From NCBI GenBank assembly GCA_020630295.1, contig JAHDBR010000003.1:24198-88197 (forward strand): a stretch of DNA of 64,000 bases, given 5' to 3'. Shown piece by piece: positions 1 to 11,791 of the stretch (position 1 is the stretch's first letter; every line of letters begins with the position of its first letter). The stretch comes from Sphingomonadaceae bacterium. GTDB taxonomy: Bacteria > Pseudomonadota > Alphaproteobacteria > Sphingomonadales > Sphingomonadaceae. Both the position numbers and the translations under genes were made by a program. A model generated the notes under the pieces. That model was not told the origin of the DNA. It did no database searches and saw nothing but the letters and a program-made list of their open reading frames with translations.

Positions 1-1
1 T

Positions 2-838
2 TACGAACCACGCGACACTCTCACCTCCTTGGCGTTCGGTCTGGGAAGCACAGTCTCGGGCCTCATGTTCGGCATTGTGGCGTTCGTGATCTTTGCCGCG
101 GCGTATGAATTCCGTATTTTCACTATCGGTTGGCAGTGGTGGGCATGGGCGGCGTGCTTTGTGCTGGATGACCTGGCATATTACTGGGTGCACCGCGCAG
201 GCCACCGCATCCGCTGGATGTGGGCGAGCCATGTCAATCACCACTCCAGCCAGCATTACAACCTCAGCACTGCATTGCGTCAGACATGGACCAGCGCATT
301 CACTTTCGGGGTGCTGTTCACCGTACCACTGGTGCTGCTGGGCTTTCATCCGGTCATGATTGCGGTGTGCGGCGGCTTCAACTTAATATACCAATTCTGG
401 ATCCACACCGAAGCGATCGACAAAATGCCCCGCTGGTTCGAGGCAGTGATGAATACCCCCAGCCATCACCGCGTCCACCATGCGACAAACCCGCTCTATC
501 TGGACCGGAACTATGCCGGCGTTTTTATCATTTGGGACCGGATGTTCGGCACATTCCAGCGCGAAGTTGATAGCGAGACTATCCGCTACGGCATTGTCCG
601 CCAGCTGGGCAGTTTCAATTTGCTATGGGCCGTGTTTCACGAATGGATCGGCATTTTTCGCGATCTGTGGAGCGCACCGTGGCGGCACAAGCTGTCCTAT
701 CTGCTACGCGAGCCGGGCTGGAGCCACGATGGCAGCCGGATGACAAGCGACATGATCCGCAGCGATTGGCAGAAGCGGATGGCTGCACATCCAGTTGCAA
801 CAGAAAACCCGATTGCCGAACAGGATAAGTCCGCGTAA
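2..838 (+). CDS. sterol desaturase / fatty acid hydroxylase family protein (5' partial)
   Basis: Membrane di-iron oxygenase of the fatty-acid hydroxylase superfamily; members hydroxylate or desaturate sterols, carotenoids or fatty alkyl chains, and the substrate here is unknown. The frame is open to the left window edge (YEPRDTLTS precedes the first possible internal start, TTG at 29), so the N-terminus lies outside. The histidine boxes are visible: HRAGH and HVNHH (about residues 64-81 of the visible part) and PSHHRVHH (about 153-160), with hydrophobic stretches between them. The stop is followed 21 bases later by a GMC oxidoreductase with a strong ribosome binding site, so the two are probably co-transcribed. 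The family is secure, the substrate is not. Confidence 0.9.
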   Translation, partial: YEPRDTLTSLAFGLGSTVSGLMFGIVAFVIFAAAYEFRIFTIGWQWWAWAACFVLDDLAYYWVHRAGHRIRWMWASHVNHHSSQHYNLSTALRQTWTSAFTFGVLFTVPLVLLGFHPVMIAVCGGFNLIYQFWIHTEAIDKMPRWFEAVMNTPSHHRVHHATNPLYLDRNYAGVFIIWDRMFGTFQREVDSETIRYGIVRQLGSFNLLWAVFHEWIGIFRDLWSAPWRHKLSYLLREPGWSHDGSRMTSDMIRSDWQKRMAAHPVATENPIAEQDKSA

Positions 839-859
839 CCTTTCGCAAAAGGAGAGGTC

Positions 860-2440
860 ATGCAGGAATTTGACTATATCGTCATCGGCGGTGGTAGTGG
901 CGGCAGCGCAGTTGCCGGACGTTTGGCAGTTGGCGGGAAGCATCGCGTATGTGTGCTGGAGGCTGGCGGACGCAACAATAATGTACTCGTCAAAACGCCC
1001 GGCTTTATGCCCTTCCTGTTGAAGAATACCAATTACAGATACGACACGGTCCCGCAAAAAGGTCTCAACGGACGAATAGGGTACCAGCCGCGCGGCAAAG
1101 GGCTTGGCGGGTCATCCGCAATTAACGCAATGGTCTACATTCGCGGCAATCGCTGGGATTATGACAATTGGGCCGCGATGGGCTGCGATGGCTGGGGGTA
1201 TGACGATGTCCTGCCCTACTTCAAGAAATCGGAAAGCAATGAACGCGGCGGAGACGATTTTCACGGGGGCGGCGGCCCGCTATTCGTATCCGATCAAACG
1301 GCGGTGAACCCCACCAGTCACGCTTTCGTCAGCAGCGCGGAATCGCTCCAGCTGCGCAATAATTCGGATTTTAACGGCGCGGCGCAAGAAGGCTTCGGCG
1401 TGTATCAAGTGACCCAGCGCAAAGGCGAGCGCTGGTCCGCAGCGCGTGCATATATCGAACCGCTGCGTGGCAGCGACAATCTTGCAATCATGACCGGTAC
1501 CTTGGTTGAAAAACTGGTGATCGAGAATGGCCGGGTCACAGGCGTTGCCATCCGGCGCGGACGCAAACGGGAGACGATTAAGGCCACAGCGGGAGTGATC
1601 CTGTCAGCAGGGGCTTTCAACAGTCCGCAAATTATGATGGCGTCCGGTATCGGACCAGCCGCGCATCTGCGTGATCATGGCATTGATGTCGTGCAAGACA
1701 AGCCTGCCGTTGGCAGCAATTTGCAAGATCACATCGATTACGTGTCCAGCTGGCAAACCGAATCCAAGGATCCGATCGGAGACAGTCTCGCCGGTACCGC
1801 ACGGATGGCGAAAGCCATCATCGAGCACCGGCGTAAACGCACCGGCATCATGACCACCCCTTATGCTGAAGCGGGCGGTTTCTGGCAGGTTATGCCCGAT
1901 GCACCGGCACCCGACGTGCAATGGCATTTTGTACCGGCGATGCTGGAAGATCATGGCCGCGAGAAAGTGAAAGGGCACGGCTTTTCGCTCCATGCCTGCG
2001 TGCTTCGCCCGGAAAGCAGAGGCACCGTGCGGCTCAATTCCGCAGACACCAGAGACGCACCGCGGCTGGATCCCAATTTCCTTGATGACGAGCGCGATAT
2101 TGCGGTGATGCGTGCGGGCGTGCGCTTGTCGCACCGTATTGCAGAGGCGTCACCGCTTGCGGACTACGCCCCGCAAGACCGGCATCCGGTTGATCTACAA
2201 GACGATGCCGCGCTGGACGAAATGATCCGCAACCGCGCCGACACTGTGTACCACCCCGTGGGCACCTGCCGCATGGGATCGGACTCGGATAGCGTGGTCG
2301 ATACCAAGCTGAGGGTCCGCGGCGTGGACGGGCTCTGGATTGCAGATGCCAGTGTGATGCCGAAGATCGTCAGCGGCAATACCAACGCTCCCAGCATTAT
2401 GATTGGGGAGCGCTGCGCCGATTTCATCCTGAACGGCTAG
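860..2440 (+). CDS. GMC family FAD-dependent oxidoreductase (choline/alcohol dehydrogenase-like)
   Basis: Flavoprotein that would oxidise an alcohol to an aldehyde, as in choline or long-chain alcohol dehydrogenases; the substrate cannot be read from the sequence. The N-terminal FAD-binding loop is YIVIGGGSGGSAVAGRLA (from residue 5). GMC signature 1 is GKGLGGSSAINAMVYIRGN (about 75-93), signature 2 is GAFNSPQIMMASGIGP (about 251-266), and the active-site histidine lies in VYHPVGTCRMG near residue 465. The 526-residue length is normal. The start is supported by AAAGGAGAGG just upstream. Its position behind a di-iron hydroxylase would fit hydroxylation followed by alcohol oxidation, which is inference only. 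Confidence 0.92.
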   Translation: MQEFDYIVIGGGSGGSAVAGRLAVGGKHRVCVLEAGGRNNNVLVKTPGFMPFLLKNTNYRYDTVPQKGLNGRIGYQPRGKGLGGSSAINAMVYIRGNRWDYDNWAAMGCDGWGYDDVLPYFKKSESNERGGDDFHGGGGPLFVSDQTAVNPTSHAFVSSAESLQLRNNSDFNGAAQEGFGVYQVTQRKGERWSAARAYIEPLRGSDNLAIMTGTLVEKLVIENGRVTGVAIRRGRKRETIKATAGVILSAGAFNSPQIMMASGIGPAAHLRDHGIDVVQDKPAVGSNLQDHIDYVSSWQTESKDPIGDSLAGTARMAKAIIEHRRKRTGIMTTPYAEAGGFWQVMPDAPAPDVQWHFVPAMLEDHGREKVKGHGFSLHACVLRPESRGTVRLNSADTRDAPRLDPNFLDDERDIAVMRAGVRLSHRIAEASPLADYAPQDRHPVDLQDDAALDEMIRNRADTVYHPVGTCRMGSDSDSVVDTKLRVRGVDGLWIADASVMPKIVSGNTNAPSIMIGERCADFILNG

Positions 2441-2500
2441 TCTAATCGCGGGCGTAAACGCGCGGTCTCAAACACGCACGCGCAGCAAAACCTTACGAAC

Positions 2501-2530
2501 AAAAAAAGGCCGGAGCGCAATGCCCCGGCC
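2501..2530 (-). terminator. intrinsic terminator of glnK-amtB
   Basis: Read on the minus strand, GGCCGG and CCGGCC arms (2508-2513 and 2525-2530) enclose a short loop and are followed by seven T residues. It lies about 85 bases beyond the amtB stop. No coding sequence lies in 2441-2614. Confidence 0.85.
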
Positions 2531-2614
2531 ATATAAAGTGTTGTTCGCAGGAGGAACGTCGTGCGGCGGGAACGGGAGGGGAGAGGATCTCCCGGCCCCG
2601 CCGAACCTGGTGAA

Positions 2615-4398
<1,784 letters not shown>

Positions 4399-4456
4399 TT
4401 ATCAATCGCTACAGGGATTCATTGCGCAATATGCTAATGCACTAGGCAGACTCTTC

Positions 4457-4489
4457 GCCTAATTATTAATCATTGATTAAATATTAGGC
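4457..4489 (-). terminator. AT-rich 15-bp hairpin overlapping the end of the EEP-family gene
   Basis: The arms GCCTAAT...ATTAGGC (4457-4463 and 4483-4489) continue inward as TTAATC/GATTAA (4466-4471 and 4475-4480), giving a 15-bp stem with two mismatched pairs and a three-base loop. The stop codon of the preceding minus-strand gene lies inside it. There is no following T run on the minus strand, so it may be an mRNA 3'-end structure or weak terminator between this gene and glnK rather than a classic intrinsic terminator. Confidence 0.45.
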
Positions 4490-5178
4490 AACTCTAGCGA
4501 TGCGACGACAGGCAAATGGTCGGATGCCTGTGATGCGGTAGCGCTGTGATGCACGTGCTGTTCCACGCAGCCCCATTCATCGGAGGTCACGATACGGTCC
4601 AATCGCGCAATTGGCTGGCGCGCGGGGAAACTGCGCCCCGTATCCAGAACGTGCCAGTTCTGGCGGAATTCCTGCATCGCGCCGCTGCGGTTTCCCCATT
4701 GGTTGAAATCACCCATCATCACTGTCGGACAAACAGGCGCGCACTGCTCCGCATGACCTAACACAGCCTTTATTTGGTCTCGGCGGCGCAGGCCGGACAG
4801 GTCCAAATGCATTCCAATGACGCGAATTCGGATGCCCGAAACCTCGATGTCGCCGCGCGCCGCGCCGCGTGGCTCCAGAGTCGGCAGGTCAAGCGGCTGC
4901 GCATCAAGCACGCGATATTCCTTGCGCACCAGTAGCGCGTTTCCGTGCCAGCCAAGGCTGCGCGGGCGTTTGGCAATCTCTACCGGTTGCCAGGGAGAAT
5001 CCTTGATTGCTGCGCGATCAATCACGCTGGCGCGCTCGCCAATGCGGAGATCAGCCTCTTGCAGCGCAATTACATCGGCATCGATCTCTCGCAAAACGCG
5101 CATGATTCGGTCGGGGTCGCGGCGGCGGTCCGCACCCACGGCTTTATGAATATTGTAACTGGCGAATTTCAGGCGCAT
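4477..5178 (-). CDS. endonuclease/exonuclease/phosphatase family protein
   Basis: Metal-dependent phosphoesterase of the EEP (DNase I-like) superfamily; members act on nucleic acids or phospholipids, and the target here is unknown. Family motifs are in order: FASYNIHKAVGADRRRDPDR near the N-terminus, IALQEADLR with the metal-binding Glu (about 38-46), GMHLDLSGLRRRDQ (about 121-134), MMGDFNQWG (about 154-162) and the C-terminal ASDHLPVVASLEL with the Asp-His pair. There is no signal peptide. At 233 residues it is a single-domain protein. It starts eight bases after the stop of the PNPOx-fold gene and is probably the last gene of the long minus-strand run. Confidence 0.88.
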   Translation of the reverse strand: MRLKFASYNIHKAVGADRRRDPDRIMRVLREIDADVIALQEADLRIGERASVIDRAAIKDSPWQPVEIAKRPRSLGWHGNALLVRKEYRVLDAQPLDLPTLEPRGAARGDIEVSGIRIRVIGMHLDLSGLRRRDQIKAVLGHAEQCAPVCPTVMMGDFNQWGNRSGAMQEFRQNWHVLDTGRSFPARQPIARLDRIVTSDEWGCVEQHVHHSATASQASDHLPVVASLELPNI

Positions 5179-5186
5179 GGGGCCGG

Positions 5187-5753
5187 TCAGTCCTGCGGAT
5201 CACCGGCAATGTAACGGTCGGTTGGCCGCGCCGGCAGGCCGTCAATGCTTGCCAAGCGCATACCGTGCTTGGCCGCCCATTCGGAAGGATTGCTCTGCGC
5301 GTGCGCTTTTTTCAGCGTTTCGCGTTCCGCCTGCATTTCCATGAACGGCACACCCCAGCCGCAACTGGTCTGCACGCTTTCCACAGCGATATCGAATATC
5401 TGCCGCGTTCCCGGCAGCAGGGTGAAATTGGATGCCAGCTCTTCCCATTGCGGGTCCTGCGGTAAAACCGGCACGCCGGTGCCATAAATGCGCAGGATCA
5501 GCGCGGGCTGCGCAAAATTACAGAACATGATAGTGATCCGCCCGTCCGCCGCCAGATGGGCGTGCGTTTCGTTGCCGCTCCCGCCAAGATCAAGATAAGC
5601 GACACGGTCCGGTGCAAGAATGCGGAACGCATCATACCCTTTGGGGCTGAGATTGATCCGCGCATCGGCCGCTGCTGTGGCCACAAAGAACACGGGCTGA
5701 GCCGCGATCATCGCCGTATGTTTGTCATTCAGAGTTTCGAAGAATTCAGCCAT
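5187..5753 (-). CDS. pyridoxamine 5'-phosphate oxidase family (FMN-binding split barrel) protein
   Basis: Predicted flavin- or F420-binding split-barrel protein. The N-terminal pattern is typical of the PNPOx-like putative family: PVFFVATAAADARINLSPKGYDAFRI, broken here as PVFFVATAAADAR and INLSPKGYDAFRI, then VAYLDLGGSGNETHAHL (cofactor-binding strand and turn) and ITIMFCNF. Length is 188 residues. The pathway is unknown; it is not the vitamin B6 enzyme PdxH itself. It lies between prfC (gap about 31 bases) and the EEP-family gene, all on the minus strand. Confidence 0.85.
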   Translation of the reverse strand: MAEFFETLNDKHTAMIAAQPVFFVATAAADARINLSPKGYDAFRILAPDRVAYLDLGGSGNETHAHLAADGRITIMFCNFAQPALILRIYGTGVPVLPQDPQWEELASNFTLLPGTRQIFDIAVESVQTSCGWGVPFMEMQAERETLKKAHAQSNPSEWAAKHGMRLASIDGLPARPTDRYIAGDPQD

Positions 5754-5784
5754 CAGATGACGCTAGGCCGCAGGATGCAGTTTG

Positions 5785-7320
5785 TCACCGCTCCTTAGTG
5801 GCCGAGAATTTCAGATCAGGGTTCTTTTCTTCCTGATACCCCACATCCCAAGGCGATTTTGCGAGGAACACCATATCGCCGTCCCGGTCTTTCGCCAGAT
5901 TTGCGCGATTAAACTCTTCAAACTGGCCGAGCGGCTCATCCGGTCCGGTAACCCAGCGCGCAGTGGCAAATGGCGCCGCCTCCAAAGCTGCCTCGACCTT
6001 ATATTCGGCAGACAGTCGGGAGATCAGAACTTCCAGCTGCAATTGCCCGACGACGCCAACAATGTGCTGCGCGCCCAATTCGGGATAGAACACCTGGATC
6101 ACGCCTTCTTCCGACAGATCGTCCAGCGCTTTGCGTAATTGCTTGGTCTTGGTCGGATCTTTCAATTGCACCCGCCGCAGAATCTCCGGCGCAAAGTTGG
6201 GCAGACCGGTAAAGCGCAGCTTATTGCTCTCGCTCAGCGTATCGCCCACGCGCAGCGTCCCGTGATTGGGAATGCCGATAATATCACCCGCTTCGGCCGT
6301 ATCGGCAATTTCCCGGTCCTGCGCGAAAAACAGTATCGGGGAATGGATGGCAATCGGTTTACCCAGCCCGCTCGGCGTCAGCTTCATGCCGCGTTTAAAC
6401 GTGCCCGAAACCTGCCGCATAAAGGCAATCCGGTCGCGGTGGTTCGGGTCCATATTGGCCTGAACTTTGAAAATGAACCCCGTCACCTCGTCATAGTCAG
6501 GCGTGATTTCGGCGTCGCCGGCTGGTTGCGGACGCGGGGGCGGCGCAAATTTCGCGATGGCTTCGATCAGTTCGGTCACACCGAAATTCTTCAGCGCGGA
6601 TCCGAAATAGACCGGCGTCAGATCACCATTGCGATAAGCCTCCAGATCAAATTCCGGATAGCCGATTTGCGCCAGTTCCGCGTTCTCGGCGAAGCGTTCA
6701 GGCAACTCGAAGTCGGCATCACGGGTGCCAAGAAACTCTTTCGACGGGCCTTCGGGCCGCGCTACTGTGCCGCTTGCATAATCAAGAATGCCCTCAAATT
6801 CGCCGCCCATGCCAATGGGGAACATTTGCGGGCTGACATCCAGCGCCAGCATATCAGCAATTTCGTCCAGCAATTCAAAAACCGGGCGCCCTTCGCGGTC
6901 CACTTTGTTGACGAAGGTGATAATCGGCACGCTGCGCAAACGGCAAACCTCGAACAGCTTGCGCGTTTGCGGTTCGATACCTTTCGCCGCATCGATCACC
7001 ATGATCGCCGAGTCGACTGCAGTTAGCGTGCGGTACGTGTCTTCCGAGAAATCCTCGTGACCTGGCGTATCGAGCAGGTTGAAGGTAATCCCGTCCCGCT
7101 CGAACGTCATCACGCTGGACGTGACAGAGATGCCGCGCTGCTGCTCGATCTTCATCCAGTCTGACCGCGCCCGCCGCGCGGCCCCGCGCGCCTTTACCTC
7201 GCCCGCAAGATGGATCGCGCCGCCTTGCAGCAGCAGCTTCTCCGTCAGCGTGGTCTTACCCGCATCGGGGTGCGAAATAATCGCAAAGGTGCGTCTGTTC
7301 GAGGTGGTGTTGGACGCCAT
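5785..7320 (-). CDS. prfC: peptide chain release factor 3
   Basis: Translational GTPase that recycles RF1/RF2 from the ribosome after termination. GTPase motifs are clear: AIISHPDAGKTTLTEKLL (about 13-30, P-loop), RGISVTSSVM (switch I), DTPGHEDFSEDT (switch II, about 79-90) and NKVDREGRP. The following beta-barrel and C-terminal domains match RF3, ending in a region with VGVVGQLQLEVL and WVTGPDEP typical of the family. The 511-residue length is close to the enterobacterial 529. The start is MASNTTSNRRTF at 7320, only two bases after the pheT stop, so it appears part of the pheST transcription unit. Confidence 0.97.
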   Translation of the reverse strand: MASNTTSNRRTFAIISHPDAGKTTLTEKLLLQGGAIHLAGEVKARGAARRARSDWMKIEQQRGISVTSSVMTFERDGITFNLLDTPGHEDFSEDTYRTLTAVDSAIMVIDAAKGIEPQTRKLFEVCRLRSVPIITFVNKVDREGRPVFELLDEIADMLALDVSPQMFPIGMGGEFEGILDYASGTVARPEGPSKEFLGTRDADFELPERFAENAELAQIGYPEFDLEAYRNGDLTPVYFGSALKNFGVTELIEAIAKFAPPPRPQPAGDAEITPDYDEVTGFIFKVQANMDPNHRDRIAFMRQVSGTFKRGMKLTPSGLGKPIAIHSPILFFAQDREIADTAEAGDIIGIPNHGTLRVGDTLSESNKLRFTGLPNFAPEILRRVQLKDPTKTKQLRKALDDLSEEGVIQVFYPELGAQHIVGVVGQLQLEVLISRLSAEYKVEAALEAAPFATARWVTGPDEPLGQFEEFNRANLAKDRDGDMVFLAKSPWDVGYQEEKNPDLKFSATKER

Positions 7321-7322
7321 GC

Positions 7323-9725
7323 TTAGCCCCGAAGCTCCGCGCCAAGCTTAGCTGCCGCCGCAACCACCTTGTCTGAAATCGCTTTCAGGTCTTCATCCTT
7401 GTAGCTTTTTTCCGAAGGTTGCAGCGTGACTTCGATTGCAACGGACTTCTTGCCTTCGGGCACACCCTGGCCGGAAAACACATCGAATATGCGCGCATCG
7501 ACGATATTGGCCTTGTCCGCACCCTTGATCATTCGCTGAAGATCACCCGCCGGCAGGTTGCCCGGAACCAAGAATGCAAAATCACGCATGACCGACTGTA
7601 ATGCAGGCGGTGCATAGGCTGTCCGCGCGAAGCTAGGCGCGCCCTTCTTGCCCGGAATCGCATCGAGGAAGATTTCAACGGCGACTACCGGAACTTCAAT
7701 ATCAAATGTGGCGAGCGTTTTGGGATGCAGCGCTCCGAAACGCGCGAGGACGTTTTTTGGGCCGAGCCGCAGCGTTGCCGATTGTCCGGGATGGAACTGC
7801 GGACCGGCCTCGCCCATCACTTGCAGCTTTTCTGCCGGCGCGCCCGCTTCTGCAAGCAGCGCCATCGCTTCGGCCTTGGCATCAAACGCGTCAAACGCTT
7901 CTGCCTTACCCGATGCCCAGCCGCGTGCAGAACGCTCACCTGCCAAGACAACGCCCAAAGTCGGCTTCTCGTTGCTGGAGCCGTCAGCATTGCGGAAATA
8001 TCGCCGACCGATCTCGAACAGGCGCAGCGAGGCTGCGCCGCGATCAACGTTGCGCTTCGCTGCAGCGAGAAGTCCCGGGATCATTGACGGGCGCATCGCC
8101 TTCATGTCTTCGCTGATTGGATTGTCCAGCACCCACAGCTCCTGACCTTCAGCGGCGAAATGCTCCGCATCGGGTACCGGCAGGAATGACCAGGTTACGG
8201 CTTCATTGAGGCCGCGGCCCGCAGCCGCACGGCGCACACGGCGTTCCTGCTTTTGTTCGTGTGATGCGGTTGGCGCGGCAACCCCTTCCGCGCGGGGCAA
8301 AGCCACGCTGGCGACATCATCAATGCCGTAAATCCGCACGACTTCTTCAACCAGATCGGCGGGCCCTTCCACATCGTGGCGGCGCAGCGGAACGGTCACT
8401 GTCCATGCTGCACCTGTCATGTCGACAGAGAAACCAAGCGATTCCAAGATTCGCTGCTGCTCTGCTTCATCTACCGCCACACCGCCAAGTTTGGCCGTAA
8501 GTGCGGGGTCGAAAGTGATGGTTTTGGCCACGCCCGGAGGCGAACCGGCACGAACAACATCGGATGCAGCACCGCCCGCCAGTTCGACAATCAGGCCGGT
8601 CAGCAGGTCGAGCCCGTCGTCGAGAAACTCCGGATCAACGCCCCGTTCGAAGCGCGTACGCGCATCCGAGGCCAGACCTAATTTCCGTCCCGTCGCGCCA
8701 ATACGGTCGGGATTGAAATAGGCAATTTCCAAGAGAACATCGGTCGTGTCATCGCTGCAGCCTGAATTCTCGCCGCCCATTATGCCGGCAATATCATGCA
8801 CGCCCTTATCGTCGGCGATAACGGTCATCGCGTCATCAAGAGTGTACGTCTTCTCATTCAGCGCGAGGACCTGCTCACCGTTTTTGGCCCTTCTCGCGAC
8901 CACTGGACCGGTGAGTTTGGCGAGGTCGTAGGCGTGTGCCGGGCGCCCAAATGCCAGCATCAGATAATTTGTCAGATCGACCAGCAAGGAGATCGGGCGC
9001 TGACCTGCGCTCTGCAGTCGCTGCTGCAACCAATCCGGAGAGGGACCGTTTGTGACGCCGGTGATGACACGTCCATAAAAGGCAGGACAGCCGTCAGAAT
9101 CATCGCTGCGGATTTCCACCGGACAGCCGTCAGAGGCCTCAAATGCCGGAAACGCGATCGGTTTCAGCGTGCCCATGCCCGCAGCCGCAAGATCGCGCGC
9201 GATGCCGTACACACCCATGCAATCGGGGCGGTTGGGCGTAATGGCCACATCGAAAACCGGGCTGGATCCATGATAATCGGCAAAGCTGTGCCCGACAGGG
9301 GCGTCATCGGGCAATTCGATAATACCGTCATGTTCATCGCCCAGTTCCAGCTCGCGCACGGAACACATCATGCCGTTGCTTTCGACACCGCGGATCGCGC
9401 TTTTGCGAAGCTCCATACCGTTGGACGGCACAACAGCGCCCGGCTGACCGAGCACGCCCAGCATACCAGCCCGTGCATTGGGCGCGCCGCACACCACCTG
9501 CAACGGTTCGCCCGCGCCAGTGTCCACGCTCAGCACTTGCAATTTGTCTGCGTCCGGATGCTTCTCTGCCGAAAGAACCTTGGCCACGGTAAAGCCTGAG
9601 AGCCGCTCCGCAGGGTCTTCTATGCCTTCGACTTCCAGGCCGATACGATTCATCGCCGCAGCCAGATCGGCAACGCTGGCCTCTGTTTCCAGATGATCTT
9701 TGAGCCATGTCAGAGAAAACTTCAT
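7323..9725 (-). CDS. pheT: phenylalanyl-tRNA synthetase beta subunit
   Basis: Beta chain of the alpha2-beta2 enzyme that charges tRNA-Phe. Domains in order are the EMAP/OB tRNA-binding domain (about 40-150, with [11 protein letters not shown]), the B3/B4 editing domain (about 210-370), the B5 domain (about 400-475), the catalytic-like core, and the ferredoxin-fold anticodon-binding domain at the C-terminus (about 705-800, starting [17 protein letters not shown]). The 800-residue length is normal. Its ATG overlaps the pheS stop in ATGA. Confidence 0.98.
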   Translation of the reverse strand: MKFSLTWLKDHLETEASVADLAAAMNRIGLEVEGIEDPAERLSGFTVAKVLSAEKHPDADKLQVLSVDTGAGEPLQVVCGAPNARAGMLGVLGQPGAVVPSNGMELRKSAIRGVESNGMMCSVRELELGDEHDGIIELPDDAPVGHSFADYHGSSPVFDVAITPNRPDCMGVYGIARDLAAAGMGTLKPIAFPAFEASDGCPVEIRSDDSDGCPAFYGRVITGVTNGPSPDWLQQRLQSAGQRPISLLVDLTNYLMLAFGRPAHAYDLAKLTGPVVARRAKNGEQVLALNEKTYTLDDAMTVIADDKGVHDIAGIMGGENSGCSDDTTDVLLEIAYFNPDRIGATGRKLGLASDARTRFERGVDPEFLDDGLDLLTGLIVELAGGAASDVVRAGSPPGVAKTITFDPALTAKLGGVAVDEAEQQRILESLGFSVDMTGAAWTVTVPLRRHDVEGPADLVEEVVRIYGIDDVASVALPRAEGVAAPTASHEQKQERRVRRAAAGRGLNEAVTWSFLPVPDAEHFAAEGQELWVLDNPISEDMKAMRPSMIPGLLAAAKRNVDRGAASLRLFEIGRRYFRNADGSSNEKPTLGVVLAGERSARGWASGKAEAFDAFDAKAEAMALLAEAGAPAEKLQVMGEAGPQFHPGQSATLRLGPKNVLARFGALHPKTLATFDIEVPVVAVEIFLDAIPGKKGAPSFARTAYAPPALQSVMRDFAFLVPGNLPAGDLQRMIKGADKANIVDARIFDVFSGQGVPEGKKSVAIEVTLQPSEKSYKDEDLKAISDKVVAAAAKLGAELRG

Positions 9726-10822
9726 GCGCCTGCTCCTACACCGGCGGAAAGCGTGGGCTGATCATAAGGGCTGAACCCGTAATGCTGTAGCCAGCGAATA
9801 TCGCCGTCAAAGAACGCCCGCAAATCATCCATGCCGTATTTCAGCATCGCGAGCCGGTCCACGCCGACACCGAATGCAAAGCCCTGCCATTCATCCGGAT
9901 CAAGTCCGGCAAATTCGATAACGCGGCGATTGACCATGCCGCTACCGAGAAGCTCCATCCAGGCATGGCCGGGCGCATCACCCGACCCGCCCAACACACG
10001 CCGTCCCTTCACAACCTCAAAACCCACATCGACTTCGACGCTTGGTTCGGTGAACGGAAAATAGGACGGACGCAGTCGCAGCACGATGTCATCGCGCTCG
10101 AAGAACGCCTTGAGGAACGTCTCCAGCGTCCATTTCAGATGGCCTAGATGAATATCCTTGTCGATTACCAGACCTTCAACCTGATGGAACATAGGCGTAT
10201 GCGTGGCATCGCTATCGCTGCGATAGACGCGGCCAGGCGCAATGATCCGCACCGGCGCACCCTCTTTCACCATTGTACGAATTTGCACTGGTGAAGTGTG
10301 AGTCCGCAGCAACATGGCGCGGTCTTCGGCATCGCGATCAGGAAAATAGAATGTGTCATGCATCGCACGGGCGGGATGATTCTCATCCATGTTGAGTGCG
10401 GTAAAATTGTGCCAGTCATCTTCGACTTCGGGACCGGTTTTTACCGCGAAACCCAGATCAGCGAAAATCTCCGCCAATTCATCCATCACCTGACTAACCG
10501 GGTGGACGCTGCCCTTGGCAGAAATCGGAGCGGGCAGGGAAAGATCGAGCGTTTCCGTGGCCAGCTTCCGGTCCAGCTCCGCATCATCCATCGCCTGTTT
10601 GCGCAGGGCAATGGCGTCGGCGACTTCAGACCGCGCTTGTTGGATGGCGGGAGCCTTCTCCTGCCGCTCTTCAGGCGTCATTTTGCCCAAAGTCTTCAGC
10701 AATTGGCTGATCCAGCCTTGTTTGCCCAATGCCTCTACGCGCAGCGCCTCCAAAGCATCTGCGTCGGCTGCGCTTTCGATGGCGGAAAGCGTCTGTTCTT
10801 TGCGTGTGTTCAATTCAGTCAT
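9722..10822 (-). CDS. pheS: phenylalanyl-tRNA synthetase alpha subunit
   Basis: Catalytic alpha chain of phenylalanyl-tRNA synthetase. The N-terminal coiled coil (about 1-85) contains [20 protein letters not shown]. Class II motif 2 lies around [12 protein letters not shown] and [20 protein letters not shown] (about 170-220), and motif 3 is in [21 protein letters not shown] (quoted in part: [18 protein letters not shown]). Length is 366 residues, slightly above the enterobacterial size because of a short C-terminal tail. It follows rplT on the minus strand, but a strong terminator lies between them. Confidence 0.98.
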   Translation of the reverse strand: MTELNTRKEQTLSAIESAADADALEALRVEALGKQGWISQLLKTLGKMTPEERQEKAPAIQQARSEVADAIALRKQAMDDAELDRKLATETLDLSLPAPISAKGSVHPVSQVMDELAEIFADLGFAVKTGPEVEDDWHNFTALNMDENHPARAMHDTFYFPDRDAEDRAMLLRTHTSPVQIRTMVKEGAPVRIIAPGRVYRSDSDATHTPMFHQVEGLVIDKDIHLGHLKWTLETFLKAFFERDDIVLRLRPSYFPFTEPSVEVDVGFEVVKGRRVLGGSGDAPGHAWMELLGSGMVNRRVIEFAGLDPDEWQGFAFGVGVDRLAMLKYGMDDLRAFFDGDIRWLQHYGFSPYDQPTLSAGVGAGA

Positions 10823-10961
10823 GGCGAAGGCGCGCTAGCGCCTATTGCCGCGCAACGCAAAGCTGCATTTGCCGGTGAGCAGGCCTATTCGTCCTGATCG
10901 TCAAACTGACAACGCGCAGTATATCTGCATAACCGAACCAGCGCGGATGATGCCAAACACA

Positions 10962-11000
10962 GAAAAGGGCGCGGAAGGCCAAGCCCGCCGCGCCCTTTTC
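10962..11000 (-). terminator. intrinsic terminator or attenuator between rplT and pheS
   Basis: A perfect 13-bp inverted repeat, GAAAAGGGCGCGG (10962-10974) and CCGCGCCCTTTTC (10988-11000), encloses a 13-base loop just beyond the rplT stop. On the minus strand the stem ends in CTTTTC. It separates rplT from pheS; in enterobacteria pheST is attenuation-controlled, so either a plain terminator or an attenuator is possible. Confidence 0.8.
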
Positions 11001-11023
11001 AGACCGGTTAATCCGGTAAAATC

Positions 11024-11383
11024 TTAAGCTGGAAGAGCTTTCTTCGCCTGTTCGATAATGGTCTTGAAAGCAGCGCCTTCATTCATCGCCAGATCGGCCA
11101 TGACTTTACGGTCCAATTCAATACCGGCGAGTTTAACGCCGTGCATGAACTGCGAATAGGTCAGACCTTCTGCGCGAACCGCAGCGTTGATACGCTGGAT
11201 CCACAGGGCGCGGAAATTGCGCTTCTTAACTTTACGGTCGCGATACGCATACTGGCCGGCTTTTTCGACGGCTTGGCGTGCGACGCGAATGGTGTTTTTA
11301 CGGCGGCCGCGATAGCCCTTGGCTTGATCGAGTAACCGTTTGTGCTTCTGGCGTGTGGTCACGCCGCGTTTAATGCGAGGCAT
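11024..11383 (-). CDS. rplT: 50S ribosomal protein L20
   Basis: Ribosomal protein L20, needed for early assembly of the large subunit. The start [20 protein letters not shown] and the basic helical body ([20 protein letters not shown]) are unmistakable. Length is 119 residues. TAGGAG precedes the start. It follows rpmI by about 40 bases, the universal rpmI-rplT order. L20 represses its own operon in several bacteria; no obvious leader was identified here. Confidence 0.98.
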   Translation of the reverse strand: MPRIKRGVTTRQKHKRLLDQAKGYRGRRKNTIRVARQAVEKAGQYAYRDRKVKKRNFRALWIQRINAAVRAEGLTYSQFMHGVKLAGIELDRKVMADLAMNEGAAFKTIIEQAKKALPA

Positions 11384-11422
11384 ATCTCTTAACTCCTAAA
11401 AAGTGACTTGGTCTCTCGGCGC

Positions 11423-11626
11423 TCAATTGAGGCCGTAAGGAGCCCATTTCTTGATCGTCTTCGCATCAGCGTCAGAGATCACAGATGTGCCACGGTTCTG
11501 GCGGATATACTTTGCATTGTGATGCGTCAGGCGGTGGCGTTTGCCAGCAACACCGTGCTTCACTTTGCCGCTTGCGGTGATTTTGAAGCGTTTCTTCACA
11601 CCGCTTTTGGTCTTCAGCTTGGGCAT
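11423..11626 (-). CDS. rpmI: 50S ribosomal protein L35
   Basis: Ribosomal protein L35: [20 protein letters not shown] at the N-terminus and [19 protein letters not shown] in the middle. Length is 67 residues. AGGAG lies six bases upstream of the ATG. The initiation factor gene infC, often first in this operon, is not present; the preceding 220 bases hold no gene and should contain the promoter. Confidence 0.98.
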   Translation of the reverse strand: MPKLKTKSGVKKRFKITASGKVKHGVAGKRHRLTHHNAKYIRQNRGTSVISDADAKTIKKWAPYGLN

Positions 11627-11791
11627 TTTCTTCTCCTAAAAGGATTTCGGTTCGGGACACGTACAACCAGCCCTGGCAGCCCTAACGGCCAGACCGGCAG
11701 ATGAATCACGTGTCAGTGAAGTGCGGGCCATTACTGATGTGACTGCGAGAATGCAAGCGATTCCCTCGCCAATCATAAGGGCCGTAAAACA

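Noticed and set aside
4423..4441. NtrC binding site
   Set aside because: Only about four of seven bases of each half agree with the dyad consensus, so I keep it as a weak possibility within the promoter entry.
6139..7026. Plus-strand open frame of 295 codons opposite prfC
   Set aside because: Antisense to a conserved GTPase gene, rich in Arg, His and Gln, without ribosome binding site or domain.
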